A stretch of DNA of 64,000 bases from SG8-41 sp036555615 (GTDB taxonomy: Bacteria; Pseudomonadota; Gammaproteobacteria; Burkholderiales; SG8-41), in assembly GCA_036555615.1 (NCBI GenBank), contig DATBKZ010000006.1, forward strand, positions 48,095 through 112,094. Direction: 5' to 3'. Position 1 is the stretch's first letter. Each line of letters begins with the position of its first letter. This document shows, piece by piece, positions 1 to 7,314 of the stretch. Position numbers and translations under genes: made by a program. The notes beneath the pieces were generated by a model that worked only from the letters and a program-made list of their open reading frames with translations, made no database searches and was not told the origin of the DNA.

Positions 1-151
1 GCATGAGATGGGCTTCGCCAGCCGCGTCTCCGACCGCGTCATCTTCATGGACGAGGGCCGGATCGCGGAGGACGCCAGGAAGGACGACTTCTTCGGCAAG
101 CCCCGTTCCGAGCGCGCGCAGCATTTCCTGTCCAAGATCCTGCATCACTGA
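1..151 (+). CDS. Polar amino-acid ABC transporter ATP-binding protein, C-terminal end
   Basis: Only the last 49 codons are present; the gene enters from the left edge, read in the frame starting at base 2 and ending with TGA at 149-151. The visible residues begin HEMGFASRVSDRVIFMDEG and end AQHFLSKILHH. They match the post-H-loop tail of GlnQ/HisP/GltL-type ATPases, in which the H-loop His is followed by a conserved EMGFA and a D-RVIFMD strand. The protein would drive import of a polar amino acid with membrane partners left of the window. It is not of the Dpp/Opp type, so it is unlikely to serve the peptide-type permeases downstream. Confidence 0.85.
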   Translation, partial: HEMGFASRVSDRVIFMDEGRIAEDARKDDFFGKPRSERAQHFLSKILHH

Positions 152-152
152 G

Positions 153-210
153 AAAAGGTGTCAGGAACCTTTTTCCGGCGGCAGGGAAAAAAAGGTTCCT
201 GACACCTTTT
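153..210. repeat. Perfect 22-bp inverted repeat (REP-like hairpin)
   Basis: Bases 153-174 read AAAAGGTGTCAGGAACCTTT plus TT, and bases 189-210 are their exact reverse complement, with a 14-base loop between. The element lies between two convergent genes, two bases after the ATPase stop and 14 bases before the argE stop. It could end transcription from both sides, since each arm ends in a run of T in one direction. The GTGTCAGGAACC core is familiar as a dispersed extragenic palindrome in proteobacterial genomes, often tied to REP-associated transposases; that link is from memory and no transposase is visible here. Confidence 0.8.
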
Positions 211-224
211 AGCGGCGCGGCACG

Positions 225-1403
225 TCACGGCTTCGCGCAAATGCGATCCACGAGCCTGCGCAAGAAATCCTCGCAGCGCGCGATCTGATCGAGCGTGACG
301 AATTCGTTGGGCTTGTGCGCCTGCGCGATCGAGCCCGGGCCGCACACCACCGTCGGAATGCCGGCGCGCTGGAACTGCGAGCCCTCGGTTGCAAATGACA
401 CCTTGCCGATCTCCGCGGTGCCGGCCAGCTCCTGGGTGAGCGCGACCACCTCGGCTTCGGGCCGGGTGTCGAGCATCGGGATTTCCGACAGCGGCTCGAT
501 GGTGAATCCCGCCGCCGGATGCGTGAGGCGCATCTCCGGCTCGAGGCGAGTCACGATGTAGTCCTTGAGCTCGCCCAGCAGCCGCTCCGGATCGTCTCCC
601 GGCAGGTGGCGGAACTCGAAGTCGAACGCGCATTCGTGCGGAATGACGTTGAGCGCCGTGCCGCCGCGCACGACCCCCGTGTGCACGGTGGTGTGCGCGA
701 CGTCGAAGCCGCGATCGTACGGCCCCTCGTCGCGGTGCCGCCGCGCCAGGGTCTTCAGGAACGCGATCGCCTCCGCCGCGTACTCGACGGCGTTCACCCC
801 GTGCGGCGCATACGCCGAGTGACCGGCAAGCCCGCGCACCGTGCAGCGGTAGCCTTTCTTGCCCTTGTGCGCAATCACCGGGCGCATCTCCGTGGGCTCG
901 CCCACGATGCACGAGCGCGGGCGGATGCCGGCGCGCTCGAGGTCCGCAATCAGCCTTCCCACCCCGAGGCAGCCGACTTCCTCGTCGTAGGAAAACGCCA
1001 GGTGGAGCGGCGTCGCAGGTCCCCGTGCCACGAACTCCGGAACCATCGCGAGCACGCACGCGACAAATCCCTTCATGTCGCACGTGCCGCGGCCATAGAG
1101 CCTGCCGTCCTTCTCCACCATCTCGAACGGGTCCGTCTCCCAAGCCTGGCCGTCAGTTGGCACGACGTCGGTGTGGCCGGAGAGCACGATGCCGGGCTCC
1201 CCGCCCGGGCCAAGAGTGGCGAACAGGTTGGCCTTGCGCCGGCCCTCATCGTAGGTCAACCGGATCTCCGCACCGAGCGCCGCGAGGAGATCGCGCACGT
1301 AATGAATCAGGTCGAGATTCGTGTCACGGCTCACCGTGGGAAACGCGATCAAGCGGCGCAGCATCTCGACGCTCGAGGATCGACTGGCGGAACCGGATTG
1401 CAT
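225..1403 (-). CDS. argE: Acetylornithine deacetylase (ArgE) / M20 metallopeptidase
   Basis: This M20-family zinc amidohydrolase probably removes the acetyl group from N-acetylornithine in arginine synthesis. The family motifs are present in order: SGHTDVVP with the first metal His, GRGTCDMKGF with the bridging Asp, the EE pair in DEEVGCLG that supplies the catalytic Glu, and GEPTEM with the next ligand. From the chosen ATG at 1403 the protein is 392 residues, close to the usual 380-390. In-frame starts further upstream at 1436, 1451 and 1481 would add a non-conserved tail, and none has a clear ribosome site. The gene stands alone, convergent with the ATPase gene. M20 enzymes vary in substrate, so another N-acyl amino acid is possible. 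Confidence 0.82.
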   Translation of the reverse strand: MQSGSASRSSSVEMLRRLIAFPTVSRDTNLDLIHYVRDLLAALGAEIRLTYDEGRRKANLFATLGPGGEPGIVLSGHTDVVPTDGQAWETDPFEMVEKDGRLYGRGTCDMKGFVACVLAMVPEFVARGPATPLHLAFSYDEEVGCLGVGRLIADLERAGIRPRSCIVGEPTEMRPVIAHKGKKGYRCTVRGLAGHSAYAPHGVNAVEYAAEAIAFLKTLARRHRDEGPYDRGFDVAHTTVHTGVVRGGTALNVIPHECAFDFEFRHLPGDDPERLLGELKDYIVTRLEPEMRLTHPAAGFTIEPLSEIPMLDTRPEAEVVALTQELAGTAEIGKVSFATEGSQFQRAGIPTVVCGPGSIAQAHKPNEFVTLDQIARCEDFLRRLVDRICAKP

Positions 1404-1535
1404 GGCCACACGCGCGGTTGAGTAAAAATCGAGCATAGGTAGCGCGCCCATTGATGTCAAACGGCGCGGCGGCGAGGACACAAAGCCGTTGAACTACGCT
1501 ATGCTTGATCGCGTCCACGGTCGGAGGGGAAGAAC

Positions 1536-3089
1536 ATGAGGAATCTGCTCGCCATCCCGCTGCTCGCGATCTCGTTCGCTGTACCGGCCGCCGATATCAG
1601 CATCGCCCTCGGCGGCGACGTGACGTCCATGGACCCGCACTTCCACAACCTCACGCCCAACAACAACATCGGCGCGCACGTGTTCGACACGCTGGTTGCG
1701 AAGGACGCCGCCGGGCGGCTCAAGCCCGCGCTCGCCGAGTCGTGGCGCGCGGTGGACGACACCACGTGGGAATTCAGGCTGCGCAAGGGCGTGAGGTTCC
1801 ACGATGGCTCCATCTTCACTGCCGCGGACGTGATCTTCTCGCTCGACCGCGTTCCCAATGTGCCGAACAGCCCTTCCCCGTTCACCACTTACACCAAGCA
1901 GGTCACCGAAAAGTTCGCGGTGGATCCATGGACGCTGCGGCTGAAGAGCGCGGCCCCCTACCCGCAGATGCCGAACGACATGAGCACGGTGCTGATCGTC
2001 TCTTCCAAGGCGGCTACTGGCGCGACCACCGACGACTTCAATACCGGGAAAGCGACGATCGGCAGCGGGCCGTTCAAGTTCGTGCGCTGGCGGAAAGGCG
2101 ACCGCATCGAGCTTGCGCGCAACGACGCCTACTGGGGTCCGAAGGCGCCCTGGGAACGCGTGACTTTCCGCATCATTACCTCCGACCCGACGCGCGTCGC
2201 CTCGCTCCTCGCCGGCGAAGTGCGCGCGATCGAAAACGTCCCCACGACCGATCTCGCGAAGCTCTCCACAAGCAAGGATCTCGCGATCTTCCGCACGGTC
2301 TCGGTGCGGCTCATGTACCTCCATCTCGATACCGCGCGCGACAAGTCGCCGTTCGTCACCGACAAGACAGGGAAACCTCTTGGCCGCAATCCGCTCAAGG
2401 ACCTGCGCGTGCGACGCGCGCTGTCGAAAGCGATCAACCGCCAGGCGCTGGTAGAGCGCGTCATGGAGGGCGCCGCCGTCGCCACCGGGCAGCTCATGCC
2501 CGCGGGCTTCTTCGGGTTCGCGCCGGCGTTGAAGCCCGAGCCGTACGACCCGGACGGGGCGCGCAAGCTGCTTGCGGAAGCGGGCTACCCTGACGGCTTT
2601 GGACTGACCCTGCACGCTCCGAACAACCGCTACGTGAATGACGAGCAGATCGCGCAGGCCATCGCGCAGATGCTCGCCCGCGTCGGCATCCAGACGCGCG
2701 TGGATGCGATGCCGGCCTCGGTGTACTTCTCGCGCGGCTCGAAGCTCGAGTTCAGCTTCCTGCTGGTCGGCTGGGGGGCGGAGACCATGGAGGCGTCATC
2801 GCCCCTGAAGGCGCTGCTCGCCACCTTCAACAAGGATAAAGGCATGGGAGCGGCCAACCGCGGCCGCTACTCCAATCCGAAGCTCGACGCGGCGCTGGAG
2901 CAGGCGCTCGCCACGGTGGACGACGCGAGGCGCGAGAAGCTCCTGCAGCAGGCGACCGAAATCGGCGTCGGCGACCTCGGCATCGTCCCGCTCTACCACC
3001 AGGTCAACCTCTGGGCGGCCCGCCGGGGCATCCATTACGAGGCGCGCGCGGACGAGCGCACCTTCGCGCATGAATTCAAGCCCCGCTAG
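1536..3089 (+). CDS. Peptide-type ABC transporter substrate-binding protein (family 5), first copy
   Basis: This 517-residue secreted binding protein belongs to the DppA/OppA family. It has a signal peptide over about residues 1-18 cut near PAAD, then DVTSMDPHFHN, the family's typical first strand, and later FKFVRWRKGDRIEL and the DLRVRRALSKAINRQ helix. In the periplasm it would capture a peptide, glycoside or similar solute for the two permeases encoded downstream. A good ribosome site, GGAGGGG, sits just before the ATG. It is closely similar to the next gene, so the two look like a tandem duplication that has diverged. The stop overlaps the start of the second copy by 20 bases. Confidence 0.88.
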   Translation: MRNLLAIPLLAISFAVPAADISIALGGDVTSMDPHFHNLTPNNNIGAHVFDTLVAKDAAGRLKPALAESWRAVDDTTWEFRLRKGVRFHDGSIFTAADVIFSLDRVPNVPNSPSPFTTYTKQVTEKFAVDPWTLRLKSAAPYPQMPNDMSTVLIVSSKAATGATTDDFNTGKATIGSGPFKFVRWRKGDRIELARNDAYWGPKAPWERVTFRIITSDPTRVASLLAGEVRAIENVPTTDLAKLSTSKDLAIFRTVSVRLMYLHLDTARDKSPFVTDKTGKPLGRNPLKDLRVRRALSKAINRQALVERVMEGAAVATGQLMPAGFFGFAPALKPEPYDPDGARKLLAEAGYPDGFGLTLHAPNNRYVNDEQIAQAIAQMLARVGIQTRVDAMPASVYFSRGSKLEFSFLLVGWGAETMEASSPLKALLATFNKDKGMGAANRGRYSNPKLDAALEQALATVDDARREKLLQQATEIGVGDLGIVPLYHQVNLWAARRGIHYEARADERTFAHEFKPR

Positions 3090-4668
3090 CTCCCCTTCCC
3101 CCTCAGGGGGAAGCGGGGGATGGGGGTGGTTCGCCGCTTGCGCACTCGTGCTGGTTGGCTCCGTGCACGCTGCGGAGCTCAAGATCGGGCTGTCGGCCGA
3201 TGTCACGACGATGGACCCGCACTTCGTCGCGGCGCAGCCCAATCTCACCGCGCAGCAGCACGTCTTCGATTCTCTGGTCCGGACCGATGAGAAGAGCCGC
3301 CCGGTCCCCGGGATCGCCACCTGGCGAACGCCGGATCCTCTCACCTGGGAATTCACGCTGCGCGAAGGTGTAAGGTTTCACGACGGGAGCGAGTTGACGA
3401 CCGAGGACGTCGTCTTCTCCCTCGAGCGGCCGTATTCCATCACCGGCAGCCCCGGTGGCTTCCAGACCTACGTGCGGCCGATCGTCGCGAAGGAGATCGT
3501 GGACCGCTATACCGTGAGGCTCAAGACCGCGGCGCCGTACGGGGCGCTGCTCCAGGACCTCGCGGAAGTCATGATCGTGTCGAAGCGGGCGGCCGCGCAG
3601 GCATCGGGGGAGGACTTCGACCGGGGTAAGGCGGCGATCGGCACCGGGCCCTTCAAGGTCGTGCGCTTCGTGCGCGGCAGCCGTATCGAGCTGACCAGGC
3701 ACGATCAGTACTGGGGCGGGCGGCTGCCGTGGGAGAAAGTGACGCTCCTCATCCTGGCGAGCGACCCGGTGCGTACCGCGGCCCTGCTCTCCGGCCAGGT
3801 CGACGCCATCGAGCACGTTCCGACTGCGGACATCGCGAGACTGCGCAGGAACTCCGCGTTCCGGCTGGAGCAGACGGTATCCTGGCGCACGATCTTCCTG
3901 CACGTGGACCAGTCCCGCGACCGGCCGCCGGGCGTGGCATCCAGGACAGGCAGCGCGCTCGACAGAAATCCCTTAAAGGATGTGCGGGTGCGGCGCGCGC
4001 TGTCGAAAGCGATCAACCGCCAGGCCATTGCCGACCGCGTCATGGAAGGCCTGGCGCTTCCCGCCGCAAACGTCGTCTCGCCCAGCGTGTTCGGTCATAA
4101 CCCCGCGGTGAAGCCCGAGCCGTATGACCCGGACGGCTCAGTGACGCTGCTGGCACAGGCGGGCTTTCCCGGCGGCTTTTCCGTGACGATCGGAACACCC
4201 AACAACCGCTACATGAACGACGAACAGGTCGCGCAGACGGTCGCCCAGATGTTCTCGCGCGTCGGCGTCGCGACCAAGGTGGAAGCGATGCCATTGAGCG
4301 TGTACTTCGGAAGAGCGCGCAACCAGGAATTCGGCGTGGCGCTGCTCGGATGGGGCTCGCGCGCCGCCGACCTCGCGCTGCGCTCGCTCGCCGCCACCGC
4401 CGCTCCCGAAAAGGGCTACGGGGCGTGGAACTGGGGCGGCTATTCCAATCCCAGGCTCGACGCGCTCGTCGCCCGGTCACTCGGCACCGTGGACCCCGCG
4501 CAGCGCGAGGCGGTTGCGCGCGAGGCGGCGGCGCTGGCGGCTTCCGAGGTGGTGTTCATTCCCCTGCACTACCAGGTCGTCACGTGGGCCATGAAGCGCA
4601 ACATCGCATACACTGCAAGGACGGACGAATTCACATTTGCCCACCACTTCCGCCCGGAGATGAAATAG
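3070..4668 (+). CDS. Peptide-type ABC transporter substrate-binding protein (family 5), second copy
   Basis: This is a second family 5 binding protein of 532 residues, sharing blocks such as DVRVRRALSKAINRQ and NNRYMNDEQVAQ with the gene before it. The ATG at 3070 lies inside the previous gene. The first 20 or so codons run through a GC-rich hairpin repeat, giving a Ser/Pro/Gly-rich leader with no Lys or Arg before the hydrophobic stretch WFAACALVLVGSVHA. A normal signal peptide has a basic N-region, so the repeat may have replaced the original leader, or translation may begin at a GTG nearer the hydrophobic core. The mature part, starting AELKIGLSADVTTMDPHF, looks intact. Confidence 0.85.
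   Translation: MNSSPASSPSPSGGSGGWGWFAACALVLVGSVHAAELKIGLSADVTTMDPHFVAAQPNLTAQQHVFDSLVRTDEKSRPVPGIATWRTPDPLTWEFTLREGVRFHDGSELTTEDVVFSLERPYSITGSPGGFQTYVRPIVAKEIVDRYTVRLKTAAPYGALLQDLAEVMIVSKRAAAQASGEDFDRGKAAIGTGPFKVVRFVRGSRIELTRHDQYWGGRLPWEKVTLLILASDPVRTAALLSGQVDAIEHVPTADIARLRRNSAFRLEQTVSWRTIFLHVDQSRDRPPGVASRTGSALDRNPLKDVRVRRALSKAINRQAIADRVMEGLALPAANVVSPSVFGHNPAVKPEPYDPDGSVTLLAQAGFPGGFSVTIGTPNNRYMNDEQVAQTVAQMFSRVGVATKVEAMPLSVYFGRARNQEFGVALLGWGSRAADLALRSLAATAAPEKGYGAWNWGGYSNPRLDALVARSLGTVDPAQREAVAREAAALAASEVVFIPLHYQVVTWAMKRNIAYTARTDEFTFAHHFRPEMK
3092..3118. repeat. GC-rich palindrome inside the start of the second binding-protein gene
   Basis: CTTCCCCC at 3095-3102 and GGGGGAAG at 3106-3113 form an 8-bp perfect stem with a 3-base loop. 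Extra C's outside the left arm can face G's outside the right arm. Repeats of this look are common between genes in GC-rich proteobacteria. Here it sits at the gene junction and is translated as Ser-Pro-Ser-Gly residues. In the mRNA it could slow translation of the second binding protein relative to the first. Confidence 0.6.
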
Positions 4669-4686
4669 GGATGAGGGATGACGGCG

Positions 4687-5664
4687 ATGCTCGCTTTCGC
4701 CATTCGCCGCCTGCTTCAGAGCATCGCGGTCCTGTTCGTGATGTCGGCGCTGGTGTTCGTCGGCGTGTACGCGATCGGCAATCCGGTCGACATCCTCATC
4801 AACCCCCAGGCCGACCAGGCCGAGATCGCCGCCGCCACCCGGGCGCTCGGTCTCGACCAGCCACTGTGGCGGCAATACTGGACCTTCCTCGCCGGCGCGT
4901 TTGCCGGCGATCTCGGCAGGTCGTTCGCGGCAAATATTCCGGCGGTGCAACTGATCCTGGAGCGCATGCCGGCGACCCTCGAGCTGGCGCTCGCCGCCAT
5001 GGTCATCGCCGTCATCCTCGGCATCCCGCTCGGGCTCTGGGCGGGATTGAGGCCGGATTCCATTTCCGGCCGCGTGATCATGGCGGGCTCGATCCTCGGC
5101 TTTTCGCTGCCCACCTTCTGGGTCGGGCTCATGCTGATCATGGTGTTCTCGGTCTGGCTCGGATGGCTGCCGCCCACCGGCCGCGGCGAGACCGTCCAGG
5201 CGCTCGGCGTGACGGTGAGCTTCCTCACCGGGGACGGCTTGAAGCACCTCTTCATGCCCGCGCTGAACCTCGCTCTGTTCAAGCTTTCCCTGCTGATCCG
5301 CCTGACACGCGCCGGAACGCGCGAGGCGCTCGCGCAGGATTACGTCCGGTTCGCGCGCGCCAAGGGGCTGTCGATGGAGCGCGTCGTGCGGGTGCACGTC
5401 CTGAAGAACATCATGATTCCGATCGTGACCGTGACCGGCCTCGAGTTCGGCTCGTTGATCGCCTTTGCCATCGTCACCGAGACCATTTTCGCGTGGCCGG
5501 GAATGGGCAAGCTCCTGATCGACTCGATCAACGTGCTCGACCGGCCGGTGATCGTGGCCTACCTGCTGATCATCGTGCTCGTCTTCGTGGTGATCAATCT
5601 CATCGTGGATCTCGCGTACACGGCGCTCGATCCGCGCGTCCGGCTGACGGGCCGCTCCGCGTAA
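4687..5664 (+). CDS. ABC transporter permease, DppB/OppB type
   Basis: This inner-membrane permease has the N-terminal helix and the AxxRLLQS start typical of DppB, followed by about six membrane spans. The EAA-type loop that docks the ATPase appears in the region GTREALAQDYVRFARAKGLS. GAGGG at 4673-4677 lies nine bases before the ATG at 4687, which favours it over the ATG at 4678. It follows the binding-protein pair by 18 bases and forms the channel with the next gene product. The protein is 325 residues, normal for the family. Confidence 0.88.
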   Translation: MLAFAIRRLLQSIAVLFVMSALVFVGVYAIGNPVDILINPQADQAEIAAATRALGLDQPLWRQYWTFLAGAFAGDLGRSFAANIPAVQLILERMPATLELALAAMVIAVILGIPLGLWAGLRPDSISGRVIMAGSILGFSLPTFWVGLMLIMVFSVWLGWLPPTGRGETVQALGVTVSFLTGDGLKHLFMPALNLALFKLSLLIRLTRAGTREALAQDYVRFARAKGLSMERVVRVHVLKNIMIPIVTVTGLEFGSLIAFAIVTETIFAWPGMGKLLIDSINVLDRPVIVAYLLIIVLVFVVINLIVDLAYTALDPRVRLTGRSA

Positions 5665-5688
5665 CGGACCCGCCGCTGACCGGGTGTC

Positions 5689-6582
5689 ATGCAGCTCGTC
5701 CACGCGCCATTCAGGGACTTCACGACGGGCTTCGTGCGCGACCGCATCGCGGTCCTCGCGCTGGCGTTGCTGGTCGTGATTCTTTCTGCGGCGGTATTTG
5801 CCCCCGTCATCTCGCCGCAGGATCCGTACAACCTCGCGCGCCTCGACATCCTCGACTCCAAGCTCGCGCCGGGCGCGAAGGCGGGGGCAGGCTTCACTTT
5901 CTGGCTCGGCAGCGACGACCAGGGCCGCGACATGTTCTCCGCCATCCTCTACGGGTTGCGCATCAGCTTGGGCGTGGGCGTGCTCTCGACGGTCGTCGCG
6001 CTCGCGCTCGGCATGGCGATCGGGCTCATTTCGGCATATGCGGGGGGCTGGCTCGACAGCCTGATCATGCGGCTCGTGGACCTGCAGCTCTCGTTTCCGT
6101 CGATCCTGATCGCGCTGGTGCTCCTCGCCGTCGTGGGACAGGGCGTGGACAAGATCGTGATCGCGCTCATCACCGTTCAGTGGGCCTATTACGCGCGCAC
6201 GGTGCGCGGCACGGCGCTCGCCGAGAAGCGCCGGGAATACGTGGACGCCGCGCGGGTGATGGCGTTCAGCGCCCGCCGCATCGTGTTCCGCCACATCCTG
6301 CCGAACGTGCTGCCGCCGCTGATCGTGGTTGCCACCGTGCAGGTCGCGCATGCGATCGCGCTCGAGGCCACGCTCTCCTTCCTTGGCCTCGGCATGCCGA
6401 TCACTTCGCCGTCGCTCGGGCTTCTCATCTCGAACGGCTTCGCCCATCTCCTTTCGGGGCGATACTGGATCAGCTTCTTTCCCGGCCTTGCACTGCTCGT
6501 CACCATCGTCGCCATCAACCTCGTAGGCGACCGGCTGCGCGATGTCCTGAATCCAAGGCTGGCAAGCCATTACGCGCCGTGA
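5689..6582 (+). CDS. ABC transporter permease, DppC/OppC type
   Basis: This is the second permease half, 297 residues. It starts with a short cytoplasmic segment and a first membrane span, then the FWLGSDDQGRDMFSAILYG block that marks DppC/OppC proteins. The ATPase-docking loop reads EYVDAARVMAFSARRIVFRH. It begins 24 bases after the DppB-type gene. The operon ends here without the two ATPases (DppD/DppF) that normally follow, so energy must come from ATPases encoded elsewhere. Confidence 0.9.
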   Translation: MQLVHAPFRDFTTGFVRDRIAVLALALLVVILSAAVFAPVISPQDPYNLARLDILDSKLAPGAKAGAGFTFWLGSDDQGRDMFSAILYGLRISLGVGVLSTVVALALGMAIGLISAYAGGWLDSLIMRLVDLQLSFPSILIALVLLAVVGQGVDKIVIALITVQWAYYARTVRGTALAEKRREYVDAARVMAFSARRIVFRHILPNVLPPLIVVATVQVAHAIALEATLSFLGLGMPITSPSLGLLISNGFAHLLSGRYWISFFPGLALLVTIVAINLVGDRLRDVLNPRLASHYAP

Positions 6583-6650
6583 CGGATGGATTTCACACGG
6601 CGCAGAAGATCATCATCGCGACCGTGACGCGCATCACGCGCTCGCTTTCC

Positions 6651-6669
6651 CAGTTAATGGTCAGTTAAT
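6651..6669. promoter_or_regulatory. Direct repeat CAGTTAAT x2, 11-bp period, upstream of the hemolysin-family operon
   Basis: CAGTTAAT occurs at 6651-6658 and again at 6662-6669, one helical turn apart, in an otherwise GC-rich gap of 111 bases before the operon starting at 6694. The pair also contains an inverted TTAA-N7-TTAA. Such an arrangement could bind a dimeric regulator or supply AT-rich promoter sequence. No convincing -35/-10 pair was found, so the regulatory role is inference. Confidence 0.35.
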
Positions 6670-6693
6670 TCGGGCTGGCTAGCATCCCCGGCC

Positions 6694-7314
6694 ATGATTA
6701 CCGGGGTCCAGCTCGTCCAGACCGGTGTGCGCACGGCGCGGCTGCGTGCAGTGAAACCACTCCTCGAGCCCGTGCACTGTGCGCATCCCGCGCGTGCGGC
6801 ATTCGAGCACTTCATCGCCGCGCGCTTCGGCCGCGCCTACGGCGCGCGCGTGACGCATTTTCTGCCCCATCTCCTCGGCGTTCGCGACGGCCTTGCCCGC
6901 TGGCAGGCAGCCGCGGGCTATGCCGCGGCCGGCGTACAAGCCCTGTTTCTCGAGCAGTACCTCGACGGGCCGATCGAGCTCACGCTTGCCGCCACCCTCG
7001 GCCGGCCGGTGGCCCGCGCGGGCATCGTGGAAGTCGGCAATCTCGCCGCGATCTCCGCGGGGATGGCACGCGCGTTGATCCCCCTCCTCGCGCGTCATCT
7101 GCACCGCCTGGGCTACCGGTGGGTGGCGTTCACGGCAACACGAGCGCTGCGCAATACCTTTCACCATTTGGGCTTGAGGCCGCTGCGGCTCACCCGCGCC
7201 GACCCCGCGCGTCTCGCCGATGGCGGCGCGAGCTGGGGCACCTACTATGACCACGACCCGGTCGTAATGGCCGGCAGGATCTCGCTCGGACTGCACGCGG
7301 GCGAGCACGCGTGA
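6694..7314 (+). CDS. Thermostable hemolysin (delta-VPH) family protein
   Basis: The 206-residue protein carries the family signature of thermostable hemolysin (PF12261): an N-terminal region with FIAARFGRAYGARVTHFLPH, then LFLEQYLDGPIE, then the block IVEVGNLAAISAGMARALIP. The family is named after a Vibrio hemolysin, but most members are uncharacterised. The E-x-x-N-L-A block, the following amphipathic helix and the later HHLGLRPLRLT resemble the acyltransferase fold of GNAT and autoinducer-synthase proteins, so transfer of an acyl group is a reasonable alternative role. No signal peptide is seen. Its TGA overlaps the start of the ligase gene, so the two are translationally coupled. Confidence 0.8.
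   Translation: MITGVQLVQTGVRTARLRAVKPLLEPVHCAHPARAAFEHFIAARFGRAYGARVTHFLPHLLGVRDGLARWQAAAGYAAAGVQALFLEQYLDGPIELTLAATLGRPVARAGIVEVGNLAAISAGMARALIPLLARHLHRLGYRWVAFTATRALRNTFHHLGLRPLRLTRADPARLADGGASWGTYYDHDPVVMAGRISLGLHAGEHA

Noticed and set aside
4477..6570. A 697-codon open frame on the minus strand and a 772-codon one on the plus strand (4350-6668)
   Set aside because: Both cover the two permease genes, whose membrane spans and family motifs are clear. The alternative translations are Arg/His/Asp-rich without motifs.
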